This document shows positions 14,795 through 20,417 of a DNA stretch of 20,417 nt, in pieces (position 1 is the first letter of the stretch; every line of letters begins with the position of its first letter). A program made the translations under genes and the position numbers. This DNA is from CAZPBO01 sp964584815 (GTDB taxonomy: Bacteria > Planctomycetota > SKW154), in NCBI GenBank assembly GCA_964584815.1, contig CAZPBO010000045.1, positions 1 through 20,417 of the forward strand. The letters are read 5' to 3'. Below the pieces are notes generated by a model. That model was not told the origin of the DNA, ran no database searches, and was given only the letters and a program-made list of their open reading frames with translations.

Positions 14795-16354
14795 ATGGGT
14801 GAGCAGGAAAAGCGCAAAAAGGGTTCTTTGCGCACATCAGGTGTCCCCCACAGCGACACCTTCCATAAGCAGGCAATAAGGATTCTACTCGCTGGAGTTT
14901 TTATGGGACTTGTCCTCTGGGTTCTTTCGGAATATATAAGACCAAAAAGCATAGAACAGATGAAAGAGGAGGCGCGAGGACGGTTAACAGAGTTGCTGTC
15001 TCGCCTGAATAAAGCGAGTCTGACAGAACGCGCAGCGGTGCGGAAGGAAATCTTCAATCTCTTCTCACAGTACCGTGGGAAGAAGGAAGTGGAGAAGGTG
15101 TTACTTGAGTTGCTTGACAAGGCGGCACAGAAGGCACCTGATGCGCTGGAAAAGAAGTATCTGCGTCAGATACGGGATGTATGCGCGGCGGCGGCGAAGA
15201 AGAGATTGGATGCGGACTTTTTGTGGCGTTACGGGGAGATAGTTGAAGGTCTCAAATCGCCTGATGCGGAACGCAGAATTGAGGCGGTAAAGGCTCTGGC
15301 GGAAAGCGGCGACAGAGAAGCGGCGAAACTGCTTGTGAGGTGTCTTGGGGACGGTGCGGCAGGCGTGAGGAAAGCGGCGAAAGAGGCGCTGATAAGTTTC
15401 GGCGAGAAGGGGAGCAAACTGCTTGTTGCGGCGCTGAAAAGCGACTCCTATTTCGTTCGCCGCAACGCCGCCGAAATCCTTGAAAAACTGAATTGGCAGC
15501 CCGCAGACAAACAGCAGAGACTGGCTTTCCTCGCAGCAAAGCATAACTGGAAAGCGCTGGCGCAACTCGGCACAGACGGCATCTCCGCAATCCTTGAGGA
15601 ATACGACCGTCTCCTTACGCCTTCGGCAAACCCCAACAACAGGAACTTCCAAAGCGATGTTGCAGACAACATAGTAGCGGCTATCAAGGAAACGGGCACA
15701 TATGATGAGGCGCTAATCCTCATTCTGCGGAAGAACATGCACACTTTGCTTGCAAAAATGCTAAAAGCAGGTGCGAAACTGAAGTTCAAGCATCTGAAAG
15801 AGATAGCGGCAAAAAAGGATGTAAAAAAGGCAGAAACAGTTCTTGAAAAGTTTGGCGGTGAGATAGAAACGAAACTTTTTGCGCGACTTTTATGGGAGGA
15901 GAATGCGCGACTGCGGCGCAAACCACAACTCGCACACCTGATTCTGAAGATACTGAGGAAGCGCAACTGGCTCCCACACAACAGGCGCGAAGAAGCGGCA
16001 TATCTTGCCCTTATGGGCAGGTGGAGTCTGCTTCTGGAGAAAGGGGAAGCGGGAATGGAGATTCTTAAAGATGCTCTGTTGCGGCGGGATGAGCCGTATA
16101 TGAACAGAGAATACGCCGCGGCTGCATTGACGGAGGCGGGTAAGAAGGGCGCTGAAATACTGGTAGAGGTCTTTATGGCGGGCGACGATTTGGGCGCGCG
16201 CATCGCAGAAAACGCCATAAAAAGGATCGGCGAACGCGCAATAGCCACGCTTAAAGAAGCCCTCCAAAACGCAAGCAACCCGACTGTGCGCAGACGCATC
16301 CAGAAACTGCTGCACTCCTTATCCGAAAAAACGCCGCAAAATCCGCCAAAATGA
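14795..16354 (+). CDS. Membrane-anchored HEAT-repeat protein
   Basis: A 519-residue protein. A basic, polar first ~27 residues precede one transmembrane segment (about 28-46: ILLAGVFMGLVLWVLSEYI), so it is likely a single-pass inner-membrane protein. The rest is nearly all helical. HEAT/PBS-lyase-like repeats are clearest at about 150-230 (ERRIEAVKALAESGDREAAKLL, AAGVRKAAKEALISFGEKG, SYFVRRNAAEILEKL) and 420-510 (NREYAAAALTEAGKKGAEILVE, LGARIAENAIKRIGERA, NPTVRRRIQKLL). No catalytic motif is seen, so it is a likely scaffold or protein-binding surface. It lies 35 bases upstream of the kinase gene and heads the run of four + strand genes ending with the anti-sigma factor. No ribosome site stands out before the ATG. 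Confidence 0.8.
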   Translation: MGEQEKRKKGSLRTSGVPHSDTFHKQAIRILLAGVFMGLVLWVLSEYIRPKSIEQMKEEARGRLTELLSRLNKASLTERAAVRKEIFNLFSQYRGKKEVEKVLLELLDKAAQKAPDALEKKYLRQIRDVCAAAAKKRLDADFLWRYGEIVEGLKSPDAERRIEAVKALAESGDREAAKLLVRCLGDGAAGVRKAAKEALISFGEKGSKLLVAALKSDSYFVRRNAAEILEKLNWQPADKQQRLAFLAAKHNWKALAQLGTDGISAILEEYDRLLTPSANPNNRNFQSDVADNIVAAIKETGTYDEALILILRKNMHTLLAKMLKAGAKLKFKHLKEIAAKKDVKKAETVLEKFGGEIETKLFARLLWEENARLRRKPQLAHLILKILRKRNWLPHNRREEAAYLALMGRWSLLLEKGEAGMEILKDALLRRDEPYMNREYAAAALTEAGKKGAEILVEVFMAGDDLGARIAENAIKRIGERAIATLKEALQNASNPTVRRRIQKLLHSLSEKTPQNPPK

Positions 16355-16389
16355 TGTAAGATTTGCATATCTTGTCGGCAGGGTAGGAT

Positions 16390-17073
16390 ATGGGAGGTTT
16401 TGTGCGCTTCAGGCGTGGTTTGTGGCGTGGAGAGGCGGTTTCCGCAGATGCAGCCCGCCTTATAGAGAAGTTGTTGGCACAGATTGGAACAGGACGCATA
16501 ACACGCGACAGCCGCTCAACCCTTGCTGTCTGCTTTGACAAAGAAGGACTGCATCTGAAGATGGCGAAACCGAAAGGCTTTTGGTGGCGTCTGGAGTATG
16601 GCACAACAGGTGGGCGTCTCAAGCGGGCGTTCAGAAATGGCTTAAGGCTGAAAGCGTTGGGGCTGCCTTGTGTGGAGATGGTTGTCTGGGGGGTTGAAGG
16701 ATTGGTGTTTGCACGGCGGGGGGTGCTGATAAGCCGCTTAGTGAGGGGGGAGGTGCTTTCTTTGGATGCGAATGATGCGACAATGAGGCGGGTAGGCGCC
16801 GTTTTGGCTGCTTACCACAACTGCGGTGTTCTGCACGGCGATTTGAAGCCGCCGAACATTCTTGTAAGCGGCACGGATGTGGTGTTGGCGGATTACGATA
16901 ACACCCGTTTTTACGGGAAGGCGCTTAAGGGGCGGCGATGCTGGTTGGATTTGGGGCGTCTGGAGCGTGCGTTAGGGGCGCGTTTTGAGGCTGTGGTGTT
17001 GGGGTATGCGGCGGCGCGGGGGCTTGCCCCCCACACCATACGGGGCTGGCGTGAAACAGAATCCTATCTTTGA
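16390..17073 (+). CDS. Small Kdo/WaaP-type (lipopolysaccharide) kinase-like protein
   Basis: A 227-residue protein kinase-fold protein. The catalytic loop HGDLKPPNILV (149-159) gives Asp151 and Asn156, and ADYDN (167-171) stands at the metal-binding DFG position. A possible ATP lysine lies in LHLKMAKPKG (about 57), and the helix FRNGLRLKALGLPC followed by a strand pair resembles the N-lobe of InaA/WaaP/Kdo kinases. At 227 residues it is compact and lacks the extended C-lobe of Hanks-type kinases. The start is supported by a GGTAGG ribosome site. It sits between the HEAT-repeat gene (35 bases) and the ECF sigma gene (23 bases). Whether it phosphorylates a sugar, a lipid or a protein is not decidable. 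Confidence 0.8.
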   Translation: MGGFVRFRRGLWRGEAVSADAARLIEKLLAQIGTGRITRDSRSTLAVCFDKEGLHLKMAKPKGFWWRLEYGTTGGRLKRAFRNGLRLKALGLPCVEMVVWGVEGLVFARRGVLISRLVRGEVLSLDANDATMRRVGAVLAAYHNCGVLHGDLKPPNILVSGTDVVLADYDNTRFYGKALKGRRCWLDLGRLERALGARFEAVVLGYAAARGLAPHTIRGWRETESYL

Positions 17074-17096
17074 GCGTCAGAACTTAAGGGCAGAAT

Positions 17097-17618
17097 ATGG
17101 ACGACGCCGAAGCGGTAAAAAGGGTGAGAGCAGGCGATATAGAAGCGTTCCGTGTGCTGGTGGAGAGGCACTGGCGGGGGGTTTTGGCGGTTCTGCGCCA
17201 GAGGTTGGGTAATTCTCCTGATGTGGAGGATTTGTTACAGGAGACATTTGTGCGAGCATATGAGCGTCTGGGACAGTTGCGTCAGCCGGAGAAGTTTCGG
17301 CTATGGCTTTTGAGGATAGCGACAAAGTTGTGTGCGGATTTGCGTCGGCGAAGGAGGGAGGTGGTGCCCGGCGAGGAGAACCTGCGGATGCTGGTTGAAA
17401 GTCAGCCGTCGCGGGATGCGCGACCCCGACCTGACACAGATGTGCGGGATGCGGTGGACGCGTTGCCGCCGAAATATCGCGAGGTGGTGATGCTGCGTTT
17501 CCTGGGCGGTATGACCTGCAAGGAGATAGCAGAATTTTTGGGGGAACCTGCAGGAACGGTGCGGAACCGTCTCTTTCGCGCGCTGGAGATGCTGCGTTCC
17601 AAACTGCGACCGTTTTGA
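17097..17618 (+). CDS. ECF-family RNA polymerase sigma factor
   Basis: A 173-residue group 4 sigma factor. Region 2 spans about 5-85: GDIEAFRVLVERHW, the DVEDLLQETFVRAYERL core-binding helix, and FRLWLLRIATKLCADLRRR for -10 recognition. Region 4 spans about 110-170: VDALPPKYREVVMLRFLGGMTCKEIAEFLGEPAGTVRNRLFRALEMLR, cited here as its start, turn and recognition helices. It starts 23 bases after the kinase gene and ends nine bases before the zinc-finger anti-sigma gene, the usual sigma/anti-sigma pair. No second copy of a distinctive promoter motif was found to suggest autoregulation. Confidence 0.94.
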   Translation: MDDAEAVKRVRAGDIEAFRVLVERHWRGVLAVLRQRLGNSPDVEDLLQETFVRAYERLGQLRQPEKFRLWLLRIATKLCADLRRRRREVVPGEENLRMLVESQPSRDARPRPDTDVRDAVDALPPKYREVVMLRFLGGMTCKEIAEFLGEPAGTVRNRLFRALEMLRSKLRPF

Positions 17619-17627
17619 GGGCGGAAG

Positions 17628-18206
17628 ATGAGATGCGATGAGGCGCAGAAATTGCTGGCGGCGTTCATAACAGGGGAGTTGAGTGGCGAGGCTCTGGCAG
17701 CGCTGCAGGAGCACACATCGCATTGCAAGGAGTGCAAAGCGCGGTTTGAGGAAGCGCAGGCGCTGGAGACCGCCCTCAAGCGCGCCTATGCTCCGCCGGC
17801 ACCGCCGATGGAGCCCGTTATGCGCAGACTTCTGCGTCTGCAGCGCCGCAGGCGTTGGCACCGCCTAATCTTTGTCGCGTTTGTTCTTGTGCTGCTTGTG
17901 GTGGCGCTTGTGGCGGGGATTATTCTGCTGCGTGCATATCCTTTGGCGCTGGCGCAGAGAGAGGTGAGGTTGCTCACAAACGATGCAGCGCGCCTTAAAC
18001 CACAGGGAAAGCCGCAGCAATGCGCCGCCATCGTCGCACGCTCCTCACACTGGGCTTCCCAAAAACGGCTCCGCCACAACGCCTATCTTGACCCCTGGGG
18101 CACCCCTTACAGACTGCGTAATGTTGGTGGGCGTTGGCGTGCCACATCCGCCGGTCCCGACAGAAAATTCGGTACCCCTGACGATGTCACCGCAAAATAT
18201 CCTTAA
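17628..18206 (+). CDS. Zinc-finger anti-sigma factor with GspG-like periplasmic tail
   Basis: A 192-residue single-pass membrane protein. The cytoplasmic part (1-50) is an anti-sigma zinc-finger domain, with Cys3 and the H-x3-C-x2-C ligands His29, Cys33 and Cys36. A Pro-rich linker and a basic stretch lead to one membrane segment (about 79-102). The part beyond the membrane ends with LDPWGTPYRLRN (154-165), then RATSAGPDRKFGTPDDV (171-187). That is the signature of the C-terminal sheet and Ca-binding loop of type II secretion major pseudopilins (GspG). Anti-sigma factors normally do not carry this module, so it may be a sensor. The gene follows the ECF sigma gene by nine bases and its 3' end overlaps the terminase remnant by 20 bases in the opposite direction. 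Confidence 0.88.
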   Translation: MRCDEAQKLLAAFITGELSGEALAALQEHTSHCKECKARFEEAQALETALKRAYAPPAPPMEPVMRRLLRLQRRRRWHRLIFVAFVLVLLVVALVAGIILLRAYPLALAQREVRLLTNDAARLKPQGKPQQCAAIVARSSHWASQKRLRHNAYLDPWGTPYRLRNVGGRWRATSAGPDRKFGTPDDVTAKYP

Positions 18207-18888
18207 GATGTGCCACCCTATCTGTCCCATCAATAATGTGCTGATACAGGTCGTTGGGATGGTAACGGGTGCCTAATATGTGCAACTCGCCATTAGGCTC
18301 AAGACAGGGCAGAAGCACCTTGCGGAACCAGCGTAGGATGCTTTCCCGCATATGCTCTGTGGCGCTGTTACGCTCATCCACCACATCGTCCATAACGATG
18401 AGGTCAAAATGCTTTCCGACAATAGGACCGAGAACGCCGCTTGCCGTGACTGTCGGTTCCTTTGAGATTCGTTTTCGCGAGGGGAGAGTGAGTTTTGAGC
18501 GTTGCCAGAGAGTTCCGCGCCCGCCGAGAAGCGGTGTAAGGTTGGGGTTTGCCTCAAGATGAAGACGCATCTCAAAGAGGCAGTCCTGTGCTTGAGCGGC
18601 GGTGCGGCAGACGACCAGCGTCCTTATGTCGGGGTCTGCAACAAGGCGCCAAAGCGTGTAGGCGATGTTGCAGATTGTGGTTTTGCCGTGTCCGCGAGGA
18701 GCGAGAATCAGCGTTCGTGGATTGCGCATCTGAAACTCAAACCAGACCCTGTGAAAATGCGCCATTTCGTAGCCCAGCACCCGCTCCACAAAGAAGGCGG
18801 GGTCAGTCAGCGTTCTGCGCTTTGCCGTTTTCCGCAAGCAGTCTAAGGAGCGCCTCAACCTGCTGGATAAGTTGTTGCGTTTCGCCAT
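18187..18888 (-). CDS. Phage terminase large subunit, ATPase part only (truncated)
   Basis: A 233-residue fragment of a TerL packaging motor. Seen: a Walker A-type LAPRGHGKTT (62-71), the Walker B acidic pair in FDLIVMDDVVDE (161-172), and the coupling motif HILGTRYHPNDLY (203-215). Complete terminases have a C-terminal RNase H-like nuclease domain and run to about 450-550 residues; here a TGA comes right after AHLKDIL, so the nuclease domain is missing. The stop lies in the last codons of the convergent anti-sigma gene, so the truncation point coincides with a junction. The ATG at 18888 with a GAGG site is my choice; a TTG at 18903 is also possible. The start overlaps the small-subunit gene by about 86 bases. 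Confidence 0.82.
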   Translation of the reverse strand: MAKRNNLSSRLRRSLDCLRKTAKRRTLTDPAFFVERVLGYEMAHFHRVWFEFQMRNPRTLILAPRGHGKTTICNIAYTLWRLVADPDIRTLVVCRTAAQAQDCLFEMRLHLEANPNLTPLLGGRGTLWQRSKLTLPSRKRISKEPTVTASGVLGPIVGKHFDLIVMDDVVDERNSATEHMRESILRWFRKVLLPCLEPNGELHILGTRYHPNDLYQHIIDGTDRVAHLKDILR

Positions 18889-19210
18889 TAGGCGTTTCCT
18901 CAAAAAGTTGCGTTATGCGGAACATCCGCTCATTCACAGACAAAAGCAGTTTGAAGGTCTGCAACTGTTCCGAAACCGACTCGGTGCGGAAGGCGACTCT
19001 CCAGAGCATAGAACGCATAACCTGTAGCGCCGCCAACTCCTCCGATACCAACCCATCCTTGTCGTTTGCCAGCCTGCGCCAACGCCCCTTCACCCGCTTC
19101 ACCGCCTCCCTCACCCGCCGCCGTGATACCCCAAGACTCCTTGCTATCTCATCTGTCCCGCGCACACCCGCAAGCAGCAACCTCTCCACCTGCTCATCTA
19201 TGTCCGCCAT
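18803..19210 (-). CDS. Terminase small subunit-like helix-turn-helix protein
   Basis: A 135-residue protein immediately upstream of, and overlapping, the terminase large subunit gene. The N-terminus (1-45) is a helix-turn-helix: DEQVERLLLAGVRGTDEIARSLGVSRRRVREAV. The remainder is helical (VSEELAALQVMRSMLW, LQTFKLLLSVNERMF), compatible with the oligomerisation part of small terminases. The ATG is preceded by a GGAGGAGGGCGA ribosome site. Position and fold pattern support the small terminase role, but sequence identity in this family is low, so a general phage regulator is possible. Confidence 0.68.
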   Translation of the reverse strand: MADIDEQVERLLLAGVRGTDEIARSLGVSRRRVREAVKRVKGRWRRLANDKDGLVSEELAALQVMRSMLWRVAFRTESVSEQLQTFKLLLSVNERMFRITQLFEETPNGETQQLIQQVEALLRLLAENGKAQNAD

Positions 19211-19284
19211 CTCTCGCCCTCCTCCGCTGATATGCGAACAAAATACGCTGCCGATAAGAAATTTGGCTTTCTGGAGGAGAGTCT

Positions 19285-19578
19285 ATGCGCGCAAAGGTCG
19301 TCTTTGAGCGCTTCTTCTGGCTGGTTCTCATCTGCCTTGCTCTGGCTTTCTTTCTCTTCCCTGCAGGTCGCAGCGGCTCAAAACCCACCCCCAATGTCAA
19401 AGCCCCTGCCCCAAACTCCACTACTGCCGAAATCGCCGCAGAACTGAAACAACTGTCAGCCGAAATGGAACGCATCAAAGCGGAGATGGACATTTACGAC
19501 CCCGAGACCCTCCTTGAGCGGCTGCGGAAACTGCGCACAAAAATCGCCGAACTCACCGCAAAACTGGAGAGGCAGTGA
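19285..19578 (+). CDS. Small membrane-anchored coiled-coil protein 1
   Basis: A 97-residue protein, the first of three similar genes in a row. One membrane segment (about 9-26, FFWLVLICLALAFFLFP) is followed by a polar, Pro-rich linker (28-46). A heptad-rich coiled coil runs to the end (AAELKQLSAEMERIKAEM and LLERLRKLRTKIAELTAKLE). The overall plan is like FtsB/FtsL or other small bitopic scaffold proteins, but no family motif is visible. A GGAGGAG ribosome site lies five bases before the ATG. It is transcribed divergently from the terminase genes, 74 bases away. Function unknown. Confidence 0.72.
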   Translation: MRAKVVFERFFWLVLICLALAFFLFPAGRSGSKPTPNVKAPAPNSTTAEIAAELKQLSAEMERIKAEMDIYDPETLLERLRKLRTKIAELTAKLERQ

Positions 19579-19910
19579 TGAAGACCGCCTATCTTGTGCT
19601 GGGAGTTGTTGCCTGCGTTGTGTGGGCGCTCAACGCACATTGCGCCGTCCGCAAATCATCACTTGAAGACGCGGTGGCTTCACTGCGCACTACAGAAAGC
19701 GCATTGCTTTCTCTTGCCGACTCGTTTACGGAGCAGTTAACAGAAAAGCGCGGCAAACTGAAAAATCTGCGGCAAGAGTTGACGCGCCTAAAAACGGAGG
19801 AATCCGCGCTGCGCAGCAAACTCTCCCGCTACCTGGAAGTGGTGCGGGAAGCAAAAGGTCTGCAAGAGGATATGGAGCGTCTGCGGCGGCTGGTTGAGGG
19901 GAGAAAATGA
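19578..19910 (+). CDS. Small membrane-anchored or exported coiled-coil protein 2
   Basis: A 110-residue protein, second in the tandem set. The start ATG shares one base with the upstream stop (TGATG); a GTG three bases earlier is possible. The N-terminus (3-19, TAYLVLGVVACVVWALN) is a membrane segment or a cleavable signal ending at AHCA. The rest is an almost uninterrupted coiled coil (SLEDAVASLRTTESALLSL, LTEKRGKLKNLRQELTRLK, EESALRSKLSRYLEVV, LQEDMERLRRLVE). The ribosome site GGAGAGG lies in the end of the first gene, so the two are translationally coupled. No recognisable enzyme motif. Confidence 0.72.
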   Translation: MKTAYLVLGVVACVVWALNAHCAVRKSSLEDAVASLRTTESALLSLADSFTEQLTEKRGKLKNLRQELTRLKTEESALRSKLSRYLEVVREAKGLQEDMERLRRLVEGRK

Positions 19911-20248
19911 GGATTTTGATTCTGCTTATTGCGGTCTGTGGACTTGGCGGATGGGCTCTTCTGTGGCAAGAAGAGCAGGTGCAACGCAGCACAGATGAGA
20001 TAGAGCGTCTCAAGCAGAAAACAGCGGGGCTTTTGCGCATCGCTGCGGACTCAAGCAAGCGCCTTGAGGAACTGGCAGAAGAGGAGAAAGAGATTCTGCG
20101 GGAGACATTCGGCTTATCGCGGCGGCTGTCTGCCATCCGTGCGCAATGGGAGCGCTTAAAGGGGCAGTTGCGGGGGTTGGAGCCGCTTATGGCGCAGGCG
20201 GAGAGCCTGATAAGACGCGCGCAAAACCTTCTACAAAAAGTCCAATAA
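19907..20248 (+). CDS. Small membrane-anchored coiled-coil protein 3
   Basis: A 113-residue protein, third in the tandem set, with its ATG overlapping the previous stop by four bases (ATGA) and a GAGGGGAG ribosome site. A membrane segment (2-19, RILILLIAVCGLGGWALL) is followed by a long coiled coil (VQRSTDEIERLKQKT, SSKRLEELAEEEKEIL, LSAIRAQWERLKGQLR, AESLIRRAQNLLQKV). The same plan as its two neighbours suggests that they assemble together or arose by duplication and divergence; direct sequence similarity between the three is low by eye. The gene ends four bases before the tRNA gene, which is on the other strand. Confidence 0.72.
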   Translation: MRILILLIAVCGLGGWALLWQEEQVQRSTDEIERLKQKTAGLLRIAADSSKRLEELAEEEKEILRETFGLSRRLSAIRAQWERLKGQLRGLEPLMAQAESLIRRAQNLLQKVQ

Positions 20249-20252
20249 AAAA

Positions 20253-20324
20253 TGGGCCCGGGAGGATTCGAACCTCCAACCCACGGATTATGAGTCCGCT
20301 GCTCTGCCGTTGAGCTACGGGCCC
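20253..20324 (-). tRNA. tRNA with CAU anticodon (Ile2 favoured, elongator Met possible)
   Basis: A 72-base cloverleaf on the - strand. Acceptor GGGCCCG pairs with CGGGCCC, with discriminator A. The D arm GCTC/GAGC has a short seven-base loop, the anticodon arm GCGGA/TCCGT has loop CTCATAA (anticodon CAU), the variable loop is GGGTT, and the T arm GGAGG/CCTCC has loop TTCGAAT. CCA is not encoded; a run of T follows. G1-C72 excludes an initiator tRNA. The pairs C4-G69 and C5-G68 match the acceptor features known to favour the lysidine-modifying enzyme TilS in E. coli, so tRNA-Ile2 is more likely than elongator Met, but this is not proof. Confidence 0.92.
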
Positions 20325-20331
20325 TACGCTG

Positions 20332-20362
20332 ATAATATTAGCGCAAAAACGGGCAGTTTCAA
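20332..20362 (-). promoter_or_regulatory. Possible promoter for the tRNA gene
   Basis: On the - strand, TTGAAA (20362-20357) lies upstream of an AT-rich TAATATTAT. The -10 can be read as TAATAT (16-base spacer) or TATTAT (19-base spacer); neither is ideal. It is the only promoter-like signal in the 93 bases upstream of the tRNA, and that stretch contains no coding region that I can support. Confidence 0.35.
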
Positions 20363-20417
20363 CCCAATTTTGCGGATGCTATTTTGAACGCCGTTGTTTG
20401 CGCCACCACGACAGCCA

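Noticed and set aside
16358..16373. Inverted repeat AAGAT/ATCTT before the kinase gene as an operator or terminator
   Set aside because: The stem is only five bases, AT-rich and without a T run; it is within chance expectation.
18187..20324. Prophage integrated at the tRNA 3' end with an attachment repeat
   Set aside because: The tRNA 3' end does face the terminase region, but I found no copy of the tRNA 3' segment near the left junction (18180-18260) and no integrase in the window.

Overview
The window is bacterial, with densely packed and often overlapping genes. Several families point to a free-living bacterium with a Gram-negative-type envelope: a sigma-54 activator, an ECF sigma factor with a zinc-finger anti-sigma, a lipoprotein, a fused RibBA, RNase HIII, and secreted esterases. 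A run of exactly 100 N inside one gene (14338-14437) suggests a scaffolded assembly, probably a metagenome bin. I cannot name the phylum from the sequence alone.

Region 1 (1-8054, + strand) reads as one long transcription unit. It starts with lysine 6-aminotransferase (cut by the window edge) and continues with a sigma-54 activator whose receiver domain lacks its phospho-acceptor. It then runs through a secreted alpha/beta hydrolase with a thioredoxin-like tail, LarB, the NAD(P)H-hydrate dehydratase NnrD, a PyrK-type flavin/2Fe-2S electron transfer subunit, and a secreted CocE/X-Pro peptidase-type hydrolase. Five of the six junctions overlap and the sixth has an 18-base gap. The functions do not form one pathway.

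Region 2 (8055-8887, +) is a solitary ferredoxin-like protein with one 2Fe-2S and two 4Fe-4S motifs, behind its own promoter.

Region 3 (8896-13838, - strand) reads ribBA, an unknown protein with a C-terminal membrane anchor, rnhC (RNase HIII), then panB, then a gene that joins an EVE/PUA-like N-terminus to a NucS-like PD-(D/E)XK nuclease. That last gene is broken by a frameshift near 9130-9170. Promoters are visible before ribBA and before panB.

Region 4 (14023-18206, +) starts with a lipoprotein carrying a putative Ig-like domain and, after the assembly gap, an SBBP-type propeller repeat. A likely operon follows: a membrane-anchored HEAT-repeat protein, a small Kdo/WaaP-like kinase, an ECF sigma factor, and a zinc-finger anti-sigma whose outer part ends in a GspG (pseudopilin)-like module.

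Region 5 (18187-20324) holds a phage terminase pair on the - strand. The large subunit stops after the ATPase domain, exactly where the anti-sigma gene ends. Divergently transcribed are three tandem small genes that each encode an N-terminal membrane segment plus a coiled coil, coupled by 1- and 4-base overlaps. The window closes with a CAU-anticodon tRNA on the - strand.

The most interesting items are the EVE-nuclease fusion, the anti-sigma/GspG fusion in the HEAT-kinase-sigma operon, and the triple coiled-coil operon beside the terminase remnant.
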